From contig CAYZWU010000021.1 of NCBI GenBank assembly GCA_964482235.1, positions 1 to 64,000 of the forward strand: a stretch of 64,000 nucleotides of DNA, read 5' to 3'. A program made the translations under genes and the position numbers. This DNA is from CAYZWU01 sp964482235 (lineage in GTDB: Bacteria; Planctomycetota; B15-G4; CAYZWU01). Below are positions 1 through 8,415 of the stretch, piece after piece (within the stretch, counting starts at the first letter, position 1; each line of letters opens with the position of its first letter). The notes beneath the pieces were generated by a model. The model had not been told where the DNA came from, ran no database searches, and saw only the letters and a program-made list of their open reading frames with translations.

Positions 1-2
1 TC

Positions 3-527
3 ATCTTCATCGAGGCGAGCGAGGTGAAGTACAACAGCCGCCTGAAGAAGTACAACGAGGTCACGCCCCGGAACGCCGGCACCTTCCACTTCCACGGCGA
101 CGAGGACGCCTTTCCGCTGAGCGCCCTCATCGTGGTCCCCGCCTCGGACAAGGAGCGCGTCCTGGTCTGGGCCGAGACCAATCAGCCTCTCGACGGGTCG
201 GAGAGCGGCGCCGTCCCGCTCCAGGCCGTCTTCCCCTCCGACGAGGTGGCCAAGATCCTGGAGATCATCTTCGACGTGAAGACGATTCTCGACAGCTTCT
301 CAGTCCTGACGGCCGTCTGCTCGTCGGCCTTCCTCTTCCTCGTCCTCTCCCTGCTCTACCGGCTGCGCAAGGACGAGACGGAGATCATCTACAGGATCGG
401 CGGATCGCGCCACGCCATCGTGATGCTCCTCGGCCTGGAGACGGCGCTCGTCCTGCTGGTCAGCCTGGTTCTCGCCCTGCTGCTTTCCCTCGCCCTCAAG
501 GGTGCGGTGGCGGCAATGCTCGTGTGA
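3..527 (+). CDS. FtsX/MacB-type ABC transporter permease, C-terminal part (cut by window edge)
   Basis: The reading frame is open from the left edge, so this is the end of a longer gene. The visible part has a soluble, presumably extracytoplasmic stretch followed by a hydrophobic helix. A short basic loop of the form YRIGGSRHAIV comes next, then a long hydrophobic tail that can hold two helices. A helix, then a basic RIGxSR-type loop, then two helices is the usual end of an FtsX/MacB-type permease. No ATPase is visible; it may lie to the left. The stop lies just before the start of the next gene, a ZnuA-like metal-binding lipoprotein, so the two are probably co-transcribed. The substrate is unknown; the neighbour hints at a metal-related role, but this is inference. 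Confidence 0.7.
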   Translation: MFIEASEVKYNSRLKKYNEVTPRNAGTFHFHGDEDAFPLSALIVVPASDKERVLVWAETNQPLDGSESGAVPLQAVFPSDEVAKILEIIFDVKTILDSFSVLTAVCSSAFLFLVLSLLYRLRKDETEIIYRIGGSRHAIVMLLGLETALVLLVSLVLALLLSLALKGAVAAMLV

Positions 528-538
528 AGGAGCGAATC

Positions 539-2500
539 ATGAAACGGATCAAAGACATCCTCTCTCTTGTCCCGGGCGTCCTCCTTCTTCTCGTTGTCGC
601 CATGGCGGGATCGTCCTGCGGCGACGGCGACGAAGTCGAACCGAAGGAAGGCGTGAAACCCCTCGTCGTCTACACGACCTTCTATCCCACCACCTATTTC
701 ACCCGGATCATCGGGGGCGGGCATGTAGAAGTCGTCTGCCCCATACCCGACGACGCGGATCCGATCCACTACGATCCGCCTGCCGAGATGATCCGCAAGT
801 ACCAGGAGGCGGACCTGATCGTGCTGAACGGGGCCGGTTTCGCCAAATGGGTGCCGCGGGCCATGCTGCCCGAGGAGAAGGTGGTCGACGCCGGCGCCTC
901 CTTTGCCCACGACCTGATCGAGATCGGCGATGCGGTGGTCCACAGCCACGGGACCGAGGGCGAGCACTCCCACGGCGGCATCGATCCCCACACCTGGCTC
1001 GACCCGATCCTCGCCATGGAGCAGTGCCGCGCCATCTGCGCCGCGCTGAAGGAGCGCGATCCGGCCCACGCCGTTGACTTCGACGCGGGGCTGGAGAAGG
1101 TCCTTGCGGGACTCGAGACGCTGGACGCCCGGATCCGGGCGTTGAAGGAAGGGACCGGGGCGCTTCTTTTCTGGCGGCTCCGCCCCTCGGTCGACTGGGA
1201 GACAGCGCAACCCGAGGCAGTGGACGAGACAATCGAAATAATCAGGCAGCATCTCGATCCTGAACTGGTCTGTACATGGTTACGCAGCTTTCACGAGTCC
1301 GGAGTGGACGGAGCCACCGAAAAGACCGCGAAGACGATCGATCCGGCTGTCATTGGGAATGTGATGCGTTTCTTCCCGGCGGGAAGCGACCTGGCCGCGA
1401 TCCAGATCCTTGACACGACGCTAATTCCCTGTGAAGCGATCATCCCGATGATTGAAAACTTATTCTGGCTGGACTTCTTCATAGTGGCCGAATCCGAGAA
1501 GGACGAAGCGAATCCGGATACGATCAGCATCGATCTTGACAAGAAGCTCTACCAGCTCGCGGAGTTCTTGAAGAATAAGGAGAGGGACGAGGGCGGCTGG
1601 AGCCTCGATACGGACCTGAGCAGCCTGAGTGAGTCCCTGAAAATCAACGGGAAGGACCTCTGTTATCAGTGGTTTCCGCACTCGGAACATACTCTCTACA
1701 GACATGAGCTGGACGTTCCCGGTACCGGATCGACTTTTGATTCGCTGCGGGGAGATTCCTGGGAGGACAACTCGAAGGTGGCGGCAAGGTATTTCGTGCT
1801 TCTCAAGATCTACAAGGACAGGAAATGGCGCTTCACCAGCGGGGACATGGCCTCGCTCGATCTTGCCAAAGATAATTTGGAACGCCCCATTGTCGAGTTC
1901 GAGCTCAAGGAAAACAGAAAGGCGGAATTCAAGGAATTCACTGGAGCTCACGAGAAGAAGTTTTTGGCCATCGTGATCAACGGCAGTGTGTTCAGCACGC
2001 CGGTGATCAAGACGGCACTCCCGGGTGCCGGCTACATCGAAGGGGGCGGTCTCCAAGGATTCACGGTAGATGAGCAAAGATCGCTATTCACGCTCCTGAA
2101 TTCAGCAAGCTCCCCCCTGATGCCCGTCCGCCAGGAGCTCTCCCGGACGCCCGCCGACAAACCTCCCCTCATCGTGGCCTCCCACCCGGCGTACAACTAC
2201 CTCTGTCGCCGCTACGGCTTTCCAGTGAAGTCCTTCGACTTCGATCCCGAGAGCGCTCCGGACGAGGAGGCCCTCGCAGTGTTCAAGGAGTTCCTGGACA
2301 AGCGGCAGGGCGCCGCGGTCAAATGGATGCTCTGGGAGTCGGCACCCTCTCCCGAGGTGGAGGAAATCTTCCGAACGCGGTTCCAGCTCGAGCCCCTGGT
2401 CTTCAGCCCGGCCGAGTCGCGTCCCGGAGGCGATCTCGACTACCTCGACCTGATGAACCACAACGTGGACGGCCTCGTCCGTCTCTTCGTGAATCCCTGA
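539..2500 (+). CDS. ZnuA-like metal-binding lipoprotein with an inserted SecD-like segment
   Basis: The ends of this 653-aa protein form a cluster A-I zinc/manganese-binding protein, the extracytoplasmic receptor of metal ABC importers. A signal peptide ends in lipobox AGSSC (Cys27). Candidate metal ligands are His77 (IHYDPP), a His-rich loop at about 135-145, His151 (DPHTW) and His549 (ASHPAYNY). Between about residues 204 and 539 the fold is interrupted by foreign sequence. Its last hundred residues (about 431-533) resemble the head of the P1 region of SecD: a FTSGDM-type start, a PIVEFELKE strand, LAIVING, and a TPVIKTALPG-type loop ending in a LLNSASSPL-like stretch. The interrupted stretch is visibly less GC-rich than its flanks. 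ATG 539 is chosen because AAGGAG lies six bases upstream; GTG 524 has no such site. The function of the chimera is unknown. Confidence 0.8.
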   Translation: MKRIKDILSLVPGVLLLLVVAMAGSSCGDGDEVEPKEGVKPLVVYTTFYPTTYFTRIIGGGHVEVVCPIPDDADPIHYDPPAEMIRKYQEADLIVLNGAGFAKWVPRAMLPEEKVVDAGASFAHDLIEIGDAVVHSHGTEGEHSHGGIDPHTWLDPILAMEQCRAICAALKERDPAHAVDFDAGLEKVLAGLETLDARIRALKEGTGALLFWRLRPSVDWETAQPEAVDETIEIIRQHLDPELVCTWLRSFHESGVDGATEKTAKTIDPAVIGNVMRFFPAGSDLAAIQILDTTLIPCEAIIPMIENLFWLDFFIVAESEKDEANPDTISIDLDKKLYQLAEFLKNKERDEGGWSLDTDLSSLSESLKINGKDLCYQWFPHSEHTLYRHELDVPGTGSTFDSLRGDSWEDNSKVAARYFVLLKIYKDRKWRFTSGDMASLDLAKDNLERPIVEFELKENRKAEFKEFTGAHEKKFLAIVINGSVFSTPVIKTALPGAGYIEGGGLQGFTVDEQRSLFTLLNSASSPLMPVRQELSRTPADKPPLIVASHPAYNYLCRRYGFPVKSFDFDPESAPDEEALAVFKEFLDKRQGAAVKWMLWESAPSPEVEEIFRTRFQLEPLVFSPAESRPGGDLDYLDLMNHNVDGLVRLFVNP

Positions 2501-2513
2501 CATGGAGGCCCGG

Positions 2514-4331
2514 ATGCCGCGTCTCGCCATCGCCTGCTGCAAGATCTTCCTTCTCCTTGCCATTGCCCCGCCCGCGCTTCTCGCCCAGGAAGTGCAGGAT
2601 CCGGAGATCACCTACAAGGAGCTGATGAGACACATCAAGTACCTGGCCAACGACCTGCTCGAGGGACGCGCCTCGGGATCGCCCGGTGCGGAGGTGGCGT
2701 CGGACTACGTGGCCGAGCAGTTCGAGTTCGTCGGCCTCGAGCCCTTCGGCGACGAGGACACCTTCTTCCAGAAATTCACCCTGCCCCGCGGCGTCGAGAT
2801 TCTCCCATCCTCGACCGTCTCGGTGGAGAAGAAGAAACGCAAGACGAATCTCGCCTTCGGCAAGGAGTTCACCGTGCTGGCGAACTCGGCCGCCGGCAAC
2901 GTGACGGGCCAGGCCGTCTTTGCCGGGTACGGGATCTCCGCCCCGTCCTACGAGTACGACGACTACGAGGCGATCGACGTGACGGGCCGGATCGTTGTGG
3001 TGCTGCGCGGCGTCCCCGGCGAAGGGAGCAAGAGCCCCTTCACCAGCCGTCAGGCGGTCCGCAACTTCGCCACGTTCAAGGCCAAGCAGGACACGGCGGC
3101 CGGTCTTGGCGCAGTCGGGATCATCATCGTGAACGATCCCGCCGACTACGGCCCCAAGACCAAGGACAAGCTCGTCGCAAGCGGGGGATCGAGCCGCCAG
3201 CCCCAGGGATCGATCCCCTGCATCCAGATGACCTGCCGCGGGGGAACCAAGCTCTTCTCCAGGACGGGGATCTCCCTCTCCAAGATCCAGAAGAGGATCG
3301 ACAAGACGCTCTTTCCCCAGTCGGAGCCCGTGGACGACTGCGTCATCACGATCAACGCCAGAATCGAGGCGATCAAGCTCGACGTGCGCAACGTGGTGGG
3401 CATCCTCCGCGCCGCCGCGCCGGACAGGAAGAAGGAGAACGTCGTGGTGGGCGCCCACTTCGACCACGTGGGCCTCGGGGAGTTCGGTTCGCGCGGCGGA
3501 ACGGCGGCCAGGGGCAAGGTCCACAACGGCGCCGACGACAACGCCTCGGGCACGGCCGCCCTGATCGAGATCGCCGGCTTCCTCATGCCGCTCCGGGAGC
3601 AGCTCAAGAGGGACGTGATCTTCTCCGCCTTCACGGCCGAGGAGATGGGGCTGCACGGCTCCCAGCATTACGTGAGCCACCCGCCCACCTCGCTGGCCGA
3701 GACGGCGGCCATGGTCAACCTCGACATGGTGGGACGGCTCAAGCGGGACGACCTCTTCATCGGCGGTGTGGGAACGTCGCCGGTCTTCGAGAACGTGATC
3801 AAGGAGGCGAACCGCAGGTCGCGGGTCAAGCTCTCCCTCGGGCAGGGCGGCGAGGCGCCCACCGACTCGACATCGTTCTACAAGAAGAACGTGCCCGTCC
3901 TCTTCTTCTTCACGGGACTGCACAAGGACTACCACCTTCCGTCCGACGACTGGAAGCTGATCGACACGCGCGGCACCGAGAAGGTGGTCAAGCTGGCCGC
4001 GGCCGTCACCCGCGACCTGGCCATGCTGGAGGAGAGGCCACCCTTCGCCCGGGCCGATACGGGCGGATACCGCTCGGGCCCCCACCTCGGGATCACGGTC
4101 ACCCAGAAAACCGACGGCCTCTACGTCTCGGCGGTGGAGAAGAAGAGCCCCGCCTCGCGGGCCGGCTTCCGCGAGAACGACAAGGTCCTCGACTTCGAGG
4201 GAAGCCAGATCAACACGGCAGCCGACTTCTACGGCGTGAAGGCCAACATGCCGCCGGGGAAGAAGGTGGACATCACCGTGCGGCGCCAGGGACGGGTCAG
4301 GATCCTCAAGCCGAAGCTCGGCAAGTCATGA
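2514..4331 (+). CDS. Secreted M28-family metallopeptidase with PA and PDZ domains
   Basis: Predicted exported zinc aminopeptidase of family M28. After a signal peptide ending near ALLAQE come an N-terminal region with a PA-type insert (about residues 130-240) and the catalytic core. The core carries the usual ligands: HFDH at about 315-318, the GADDNASG aspartate near 345, the catalytic EE in TAEEMGLHG near 377, NLDMVG, and a late histidine in DYHLPSDD. Residues from about 525 to the end form a PDZ domain (LGITV, SPASRAGFRENDKVLDFEG). The start at 2514 is preferred over ATG 2502 because GGAGG sits five bases before it. It follows the ZnuA-like gene by only 13 bases, so it probably belongs to the same transcript. 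All active-site residues are present, so an active enzyme is expected; the substrate is unknown. Confidence 0.9.
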   Translation: MPRLAIACCKIFLLLAIAPPALLAQEVQDPEITYKELMRHIKYLANDLLEGRASGSPGAEVASDYVAEQFEFVGLEPFGDEDTFFQKFTLPRGVEILPSSTVSVEKKKRKTNLAFGKEFTVLANSAAGNVTGQAVFAGYGISAPSYEYDDYEAIDVTGRIVVVLRGVPGEGSKSPFTSRQAVRNFATFKAKQDTAAGLGAVGIIIVNDPADYGPKTKDKLVASGGSSRQPQGSIPCIQMTCRGGTKLFSRTGISLSKIQKRIDKTLFPQSEPVDDCVITINARIEAIKLDVRNVVGILRAAAPDRKKENVVVGAHFDHVGLGEFGSRGGTAARGKVHNGADDNASGTAALIEIAGFLMPLREQLKRDVIFSAFTAEEMGLHGSQHYVSHPPTSLAETAAMVNLDMVGRLKRDDLFIGGVGTSPVFENVIKEANRRSRVKLSLGQGGEAPTDSTSFYKKNVPVLFFFTGLHKDYHLPSDDWKLIDTRGTEKVVKLAAAVTRDLAMLEERPPFARADTGGYRSGPHLGITVTQKTDGLYVSAVEKKSPASRAGFRENDKVLDFEGSQINTAADFYGVKANMPPGKKVDITVRRQGRVRILKPKLGKS

Positions 4332-4421
4332 ACAGGGTGTGATGCCGCTGCTGCCGCCCGGCAAGCGGGTTCCCATGCTGCGAAGAAGCGTCGAGCAGGG
4401 GGGCAACGGACTGAGTCAATC

Positions 4422-4437
4422 CGGCGGGTTACCGCCG
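4422..4437. terminator. Small GC hairpin in the convergent gap
   Basis: A perfect 6-bp stem with a GTTA loop lies between the ends of the M28 gene and the converging electron-transfer operon. No clear T-tract follows on either strand, so a terminator role is only suggested by position. Confidence 0.3.
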
Positions 4438-4441
4438 CATG

Positions 4442-6025
4442 TCACTCCCGCGCCCTCTCCTCGAAAACCAGGGCGCCCGTGGGGCAGGCGGCGACGCATT
4501 CCGATGCCGTGCGGGCGAGGCATTCATCGAGGGAACGGTTGAACGGAGCGGCCACTGTCACGTCGAAACCGCGGCCCGCATAGGCGAGCCCATCCAGCCC
4601 GGCCGCATCCCCGGTGATCTGGATGCAGAGGCCGCAGAGGATGCACTTGCCAGGATCGAAGACCAGCCCCGAGGAGGCGCGGACGATCCGGCTTCGCCTC
4701 CTTTGACCATGATACCCGCCGGTCCGGGCGCCGAGCTCGATCGCCCACTGCCTGAGCCGGCACTTCGACAGACCGGAGCAGTCGCACTTCAAACACCGAA
4801 GCGCCTCGCGGCGCGCTTCTTCACCGTTGAATCCCCCGGCCTCGCCGAGCTGCGGCGTCACCCTGTTTTCCGTCGACGCGCCGGCGAGGAAGCCGGCCAT
4901 CTCCTCCTGATCGAGCTTCCCGAGATGGGTGGAGAAGGGCCTTTGCCGCTCCTCGACCTCCTTCCCTTCCAGATGGATCGCGATCGATCGGGCGGCCCAT
5001 CCCCCCTGGGCCATGGCCCGGACCGCCAGCTTCCCGGGCCGGAGCAGGGCGCCGGCGGCATAGACGCCGGGCAAGCCGGTCTCGAAGGTCTTCCTGTTGA
5101 CGGAAAGCGGCTCGTCTTGGCCCGGGACCAGGAGGCTCCTGTCGGTCCGCTCATCGGCCGGCGATCCCGTGGCGATCAGGACGGCATCGAAATCGCCGCG
5201 GAGCTGCTCGAGGGAGATCGAATCGCCGAGACGGCATCCCATCCGGAACTCGACCCCAATCTCCTCGATCGCCCGCACCTCCCTGTCGAGAACGGACCGC
5301 GGCAGGATATCTTCCGGGACGCCCTGGCGCAGCATCCCGCCGGGACGATCGCTTTTTTCGAAGACGGTGCAGGCGAAACCGTCCCGCCGCAGAAACCAGG
5401 CGGCCGTCATCCCGGCCGGCCCCGCCCCCACGACGGCCACCCGCTCGGACCGCTGCGGCCCGGCAGGAGGTGTGACACTCTCAGGCGAGTCGAGGGCCGC
5501 ATCGCCGGCAAACCGCTCGAGTTCGCGGATCGAGACGGCGCTGTCGCCGGCGGCGCGGCGGCATCCCTTCTCGCAGGGGGCCGGGCAGATCCGTCCCAGC
5601 ACGGCGGGGAAAGGGACCTTCTCCTTCACCGCCTCGACGGCGCCGCGGATCTCGCCGTTCCTGATCAGCCGGATCACGAGCGGCACGTCGATCCTTGCCG
5701 GGCAGGCGATCCGGCACGGGCCGAGGCAGTCGCCCCCGTGCTCGCCGAGCAGGAGCTCGAGAGACGTCCGCCGCGCCTCGAGCACCGCAGGATCGTCGCT
5801 CGTCACCTTCATCCCGTCCTTGGCCTCGAAGGCACAGGCCGGCACGAGGCTCCCTTCGCCCTCGACCTTGACCAGGCAGACCATGCACGACGTCTGCGGC
5901 CTTCGCCCCTTCATCGAGCAGAGGGTCGGGATCACGATGCCGAGCTCCCGCGCCCCGTCGAGGATCGTGGATCCGGCGGGGACCTCCACCTCGCTGCCGT
6001 CGATCGTGAACTTGACCATCTTCAT
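4442..6025 (-). CDS. 2Fe-2S / FAD / 4Fe-4S oxidoreductase (NuoG/HydA-N plus GltD-like fusion)
   Basis: A cytoplasmic electron-transfer flavoprotein of about 527 aa. Domain order: a plant-type 2Fe-2S domain (about 1-80, cysteines in PTLCSMKG, TSCMVC and LVPAC), a GltD-type Fe-S helical domain (DCLGPCRIAC and RICPAPCEKGC) and an FAD-binding GAGPAG fold (ATGSP, VYAAGALL). A Cys-rich tail follows, with CILCGLC and ECVAACPTGAL as in NuoG/HydA. Unlike GltD, the second (NADPH-binding) Rossmann domain seems to be missing between ATGSP and the final FAD strand. It overlaps or nearly abuts the NuoE-NuoF fusion upstream, so it is probably a subunit of the same complex. ATG 6025 is chosen (GAGG four bases upstream); ATG 6049, overlapping the upstream stop as ATGA, is the alternative. 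The terminal electron partner is unknown. Confidence 0.8.
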   Translation of the reverse strand: MKMVKFTIDGSEVEVPAGSTILDGARELGIVIPTLCSMKGRRPQTSCMVCLVKVEGEGSLVPACAFEAKDGMKVTSDDPAVLEARRTSLELLLGEHGGDCLGPCRIACPARIDVPLVIRLIRNGEIRGAVEAVKEKVPFPAVLGRICPAPCEKGCRRAAGDSAVSIRELERFAGDAALDSPESVTPPAGPQRSERVAVVGAGPAGMTAAWFLRRDGFACTVFEKSDRPGGMLRQGVPEDILPRSVLDREVRAIEEIGVEFRMGCRLGDSISLEQLRGDFDAVLIATGSPADERTDRSLLVPGQDEPLSVNRKTFETGLPGVYAAGALLRPGKLAVRAMAQGGWAARSIAIHLEGKEVEERQRPFSTHLGKLDQEEMAGFLAGASTENRVTPQLGEAGGFNGEEARREALRCLKCDCSGLSKCRLRQWAIELGARTGGYHGQRRRSRIVRASSGLVFDPGKCILCGLCIQITGDAAGLDGLAYAGRGFDVTVAAPFNRSLDECLARTASECVAACPTGALVFEERARE

Positions 6026-6045
6026 CGAACCTCGAAGAGAGCGGT

Positions 6046-8400
6046 TCATCCAACTCCAATGGCGGAAACGGGGCACCTGTCGCGGCAGGTGCCGCAGCGG
6101 ATGCAGCGGGCCGCGTCGATCGTATGCTCCTGGTAGGGAGCCATGGCGATGGCGCCCACGGGACAGCCCTGGGCGCAGAGCGTGCAGCCGATGCAGCCCT
6201 CGCCCACGGAAAAGGCAATCAGCGCCCGGCACTTCCCGGCCGGACAGCGCCCCTCGATGTGCGCCTCGAACTCGTCGCGGAAGTGAGCCAGCGTCGACAG
6301 GACCGGATTGGGCGCCGTCCTGCCGAGGCCGCAGAGGCTGCCCTGCTTCACCGCCGCGCCGAGGGAGGCCAGCCTCTCGCAATCGCCCTGCCTTCCCCGG
6401 CCGCTGCAGATCCGCTCCAGGATCTCGAGCATCCTCTTGGTGCCCACGCGGCAGAAGGTGCACTGCCCGCAAGACTGGTTCTGGGTGAACTCGAGGAAGT
6501 AGCGCGCCATGTCGACCATGCAGTCGTCCTCGTCGAGAACGACGAGCCCGCCCGAACCCATGATGGCGCCGGCGGAGATCAATGACTCGTACTCCACCGT
6601 CGTGTCGGCCAGGCGCGCCGGCACGCAGCCGCCCGACGGCCCGCCCACCTGCACGGCCTTGAACCGCTTCCCCCCGGCCACGCCGCCGCCGATCTCTTCC
6701 ACCACCTCCCTGATCGTGATCCCCATGGGAACCTCGATCAGGCCGCCCCGGGCCACCTTGCCGGCCAGGGCGAAGACCTTGGTGCCCGGGCTCGCCCGCG
6801 TCCCCAGCGAACCGAAGGAGCCGCTGTTCCTCGCGATGGCCGGCACCAGCGCGAAGGTCTCCACGTTGTTCACCAGCGTCGGCTTGCCGTGAAAGCCCGA
6901 TTCGGACGGATAGGGCGGCCTGAGCCGGGGCATGCCGCGGCGGCCCTCGAGGGAGGCGATGAGCGCCGTCTCCTCGCCGCAGACGAAGGCGCCGGCTCCC
7001 TTCATGATGCTCAGGTCGAAGCTGAAGGGCGTGCCGAATAGATCCCTGCCCAGAAACCCACTCTCGCGGCACCGGTCGATCGCCTGCTGCACGCGGCGCA
7101 CGGCCATGGTGTACTCGCCGCGGATGTAGAAGCAGCCCCGGCTCGCTCCCACGGCAAAGGCGGCCAGGGCCATGCCCTCGATCACGCGAAAGGGGAACGA
7201 CTCGAGGATCATCCGGTCCATGAACGCGCCGGGGTCGCCCTCGTCGCCGTTGCAGATCACGTACCGCTCCCGGTCCCCGGCCTGCCGGACCTTGTCCCAC
7301 TTGGCGCCGGTGGGATATCCGGCACCGCCGCGGCCGCGCAGCCCGCTCGAGCTGATCAGATCGATCATCTCGGCGGGATCGCGCGTTTTGAGGCACTGCT
7401 CGAGAGCGGCAAATCCGTCTCGCTTCACGTAGGCGTCGAGGTCGACGGGATCGATCTCCCCGCACAGGGCCGTGGCCACCCTCTTCTGGGGAGTCATGAA
7501 AGCGGCCACCGGCTCGTCGCGGGGATCGATGGCAAAGCGCGTCACGGGCTCGGACGACCTTCCGGTCAGGAGGCGGTCGAGTCCGCGGGAGAGGGCCCGC
7601 TTCAGGCCACGCGCGAAGCCTGCCGCCTTGAAGTGCCGCCTGACAATCGGCTCGGCGTCAACCGGCGCCACGCGGGCATAGAGAAAGGACTTCCCCTCGG
7701 GCAGCACCACCTCGACGAGCGGCGTCTGGTGGCAGATGCCCACGCAACCGACGCGGGTGATCGTCACGCCGACCCGCATCCCGGCCACCGCCTCCTCGAG
7801 GGCCTCGTGAAGCAGGCCGCTGCCGCGCGACTGGCAGCAGGAACCGAGGCCGATCCTGATCTCTCCCGAACCGTTCCCGGGCAGGAGCCGGTCTCCCGCG
7901 CCGCTCCCGCCTCTCTTCTTCTCCTCCTGAATGGCCAGGAAATCGACGAGCATCGACGAGACCTTGTCGGGTGTCACGTGGCCGAAGGTCACGTCGTCGA
8001 TCTGCACGGCGGGCGCCAGGGTGCAGCATCCCAGGCAGGCCACGGTCTGCAGGGTGAAGAGCCTCTCCGAATCGGTGTCCTGGTCCTTGACGAGGGAGAG
8101 GTGCCGTCTCAGCGCATCGGTGACGCGGTCGGCGCCTTTCACGTGGCACGCCGTCCCGCGGCAGACGCTGATCATGTGGCGCCCCCTGGGAAGCAGCCGG
8201 AACTGCCCGAAGAAGGTGGCGATCCCCGTGATCGTCGCAGGGGTGATCCGGGTTGTCTCCGCGATCCGCTGCAGCGCGGCCTCCGGCAGATAGCCGAACC
8301 GCTCCTGCAACGCCTGGAGGAGAGGAACCACGGCCTCGCGATTACGGCCGATCCTGTCCACCTCTCGGTCGACGATCGTCAGATCGATTCTTTCTTCCAA
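6046..8400 (-). CDS. NADH-oxidizing NuoE-NuoF (HydC-HydB) fusion protein
   Basis: One 784-aa chain combines a NuoE/HydC thioredoxin-fold 2Fe-2S domain (about 1-165; CRGTACHVKG and ACLGCC), a second thioredoxin-like 2Fe-2S domain (about 190-270; SCCQS and GCVGICH), and a NuoF domain. The NuoF domain has the FMN/NADH glycine motifs GRGGAGYPTGAKW and NGDEGDPGAF and the 4Fe-4S site SCGQCTFC. A two-cluster ferredoxin tail follows (CIGCTLCAQGCP and CIRCGTCRDRCP). This matches HydB with HydC fused in front, as in NADH-linked hydrogenases and formate dehydrogenases, but no catalytic hydrogenase or formate dehydrogenase subunit is nearby. It should pass electrons between NADH and Fe-S partners. The TTG start at 8400 is the first possible one after an in-frame stop; a later in-frame GTG is possible. 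The stop overlaps an ATG of the next gene. Confidence 0.9.
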   Translation of the reverse strand: MEERIDLTIVDREVDRIGRNREAVVPLLQALQERFGYLPEAALQRIAETTRITPATITGIATFFGQFRLLPRGRHMISVCRGTACHVKGADRVTDALRRHLSLVKDQDTDSERLFTLQTVACLGCCTLAPAVQIDDVTFGHVTPDKVSSMLVDFLAIQEEKKRGGSGAGDRLLPGNGSGEIRIGLGSCCQSRGSGLLHEALEEAVAGMRVGVTITRVGCVGICHQTPLVEVVLPEGKSFLYARVAPVDAEPIVRRHFKAAGFARGLKRALSRGLDRLLTGRSSEPVTRFAIDPRDEPVAAFMTPQKRVATALCGEIDPVDLDAYVKRDGFAALEQCLKTRDPAEMIDLISSSGLRGRGGAGYPTGAKWDKVRQAGDRERYVICNGDEGDPGAFMDRMILESFPFRVIEGMALAAFAVGASRGCFYIRGEYTMAVRRVQQAIDRCRESGFLGRDLFGTPFSFDLSIMKGAGAFVCGEETALIASLEGRRGMPRLRPPYPSESGFHGKPTLVNNVETFALVPAIARNSGSFGSLGTRASPGTKVFALAGKVARGGLIEVPMGITIREVVEEIGGGVAGGKRFKAVQVGGPSGGCVPARLADTTVEYESLISAGAIMGSGGLVVLDEDDCMVDMARYFLEFTQNQSCGQCTFCRVGTKRMLEILERICSGRGRQGDCERLASLGAAVKQGSLCGLGRTAPNPVLSTLAHFRDEFEAHIEGRCPAGKCRALIAFSVGEGCIGCTLCAQGCPVGAIAMAPYQEHTIDAARCIRCGTCRDRCPVSAIGVG

Positions 8401-8415
8401 CCTCTCGATCGTTCC

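Noticed and set aside
2403..4085. Long minus-strand open frame opposite the M28 gene
   Set aside because: Low-complexity translation with no domain; the plus-strand gene has all M28 ligands.
6050..7465. Upstream extension of the FAD oxidoreductase frame
   Set aside because: The extra 470 residues are an Arg/Gly-rich shadow of the NuoE-NuoF gene.
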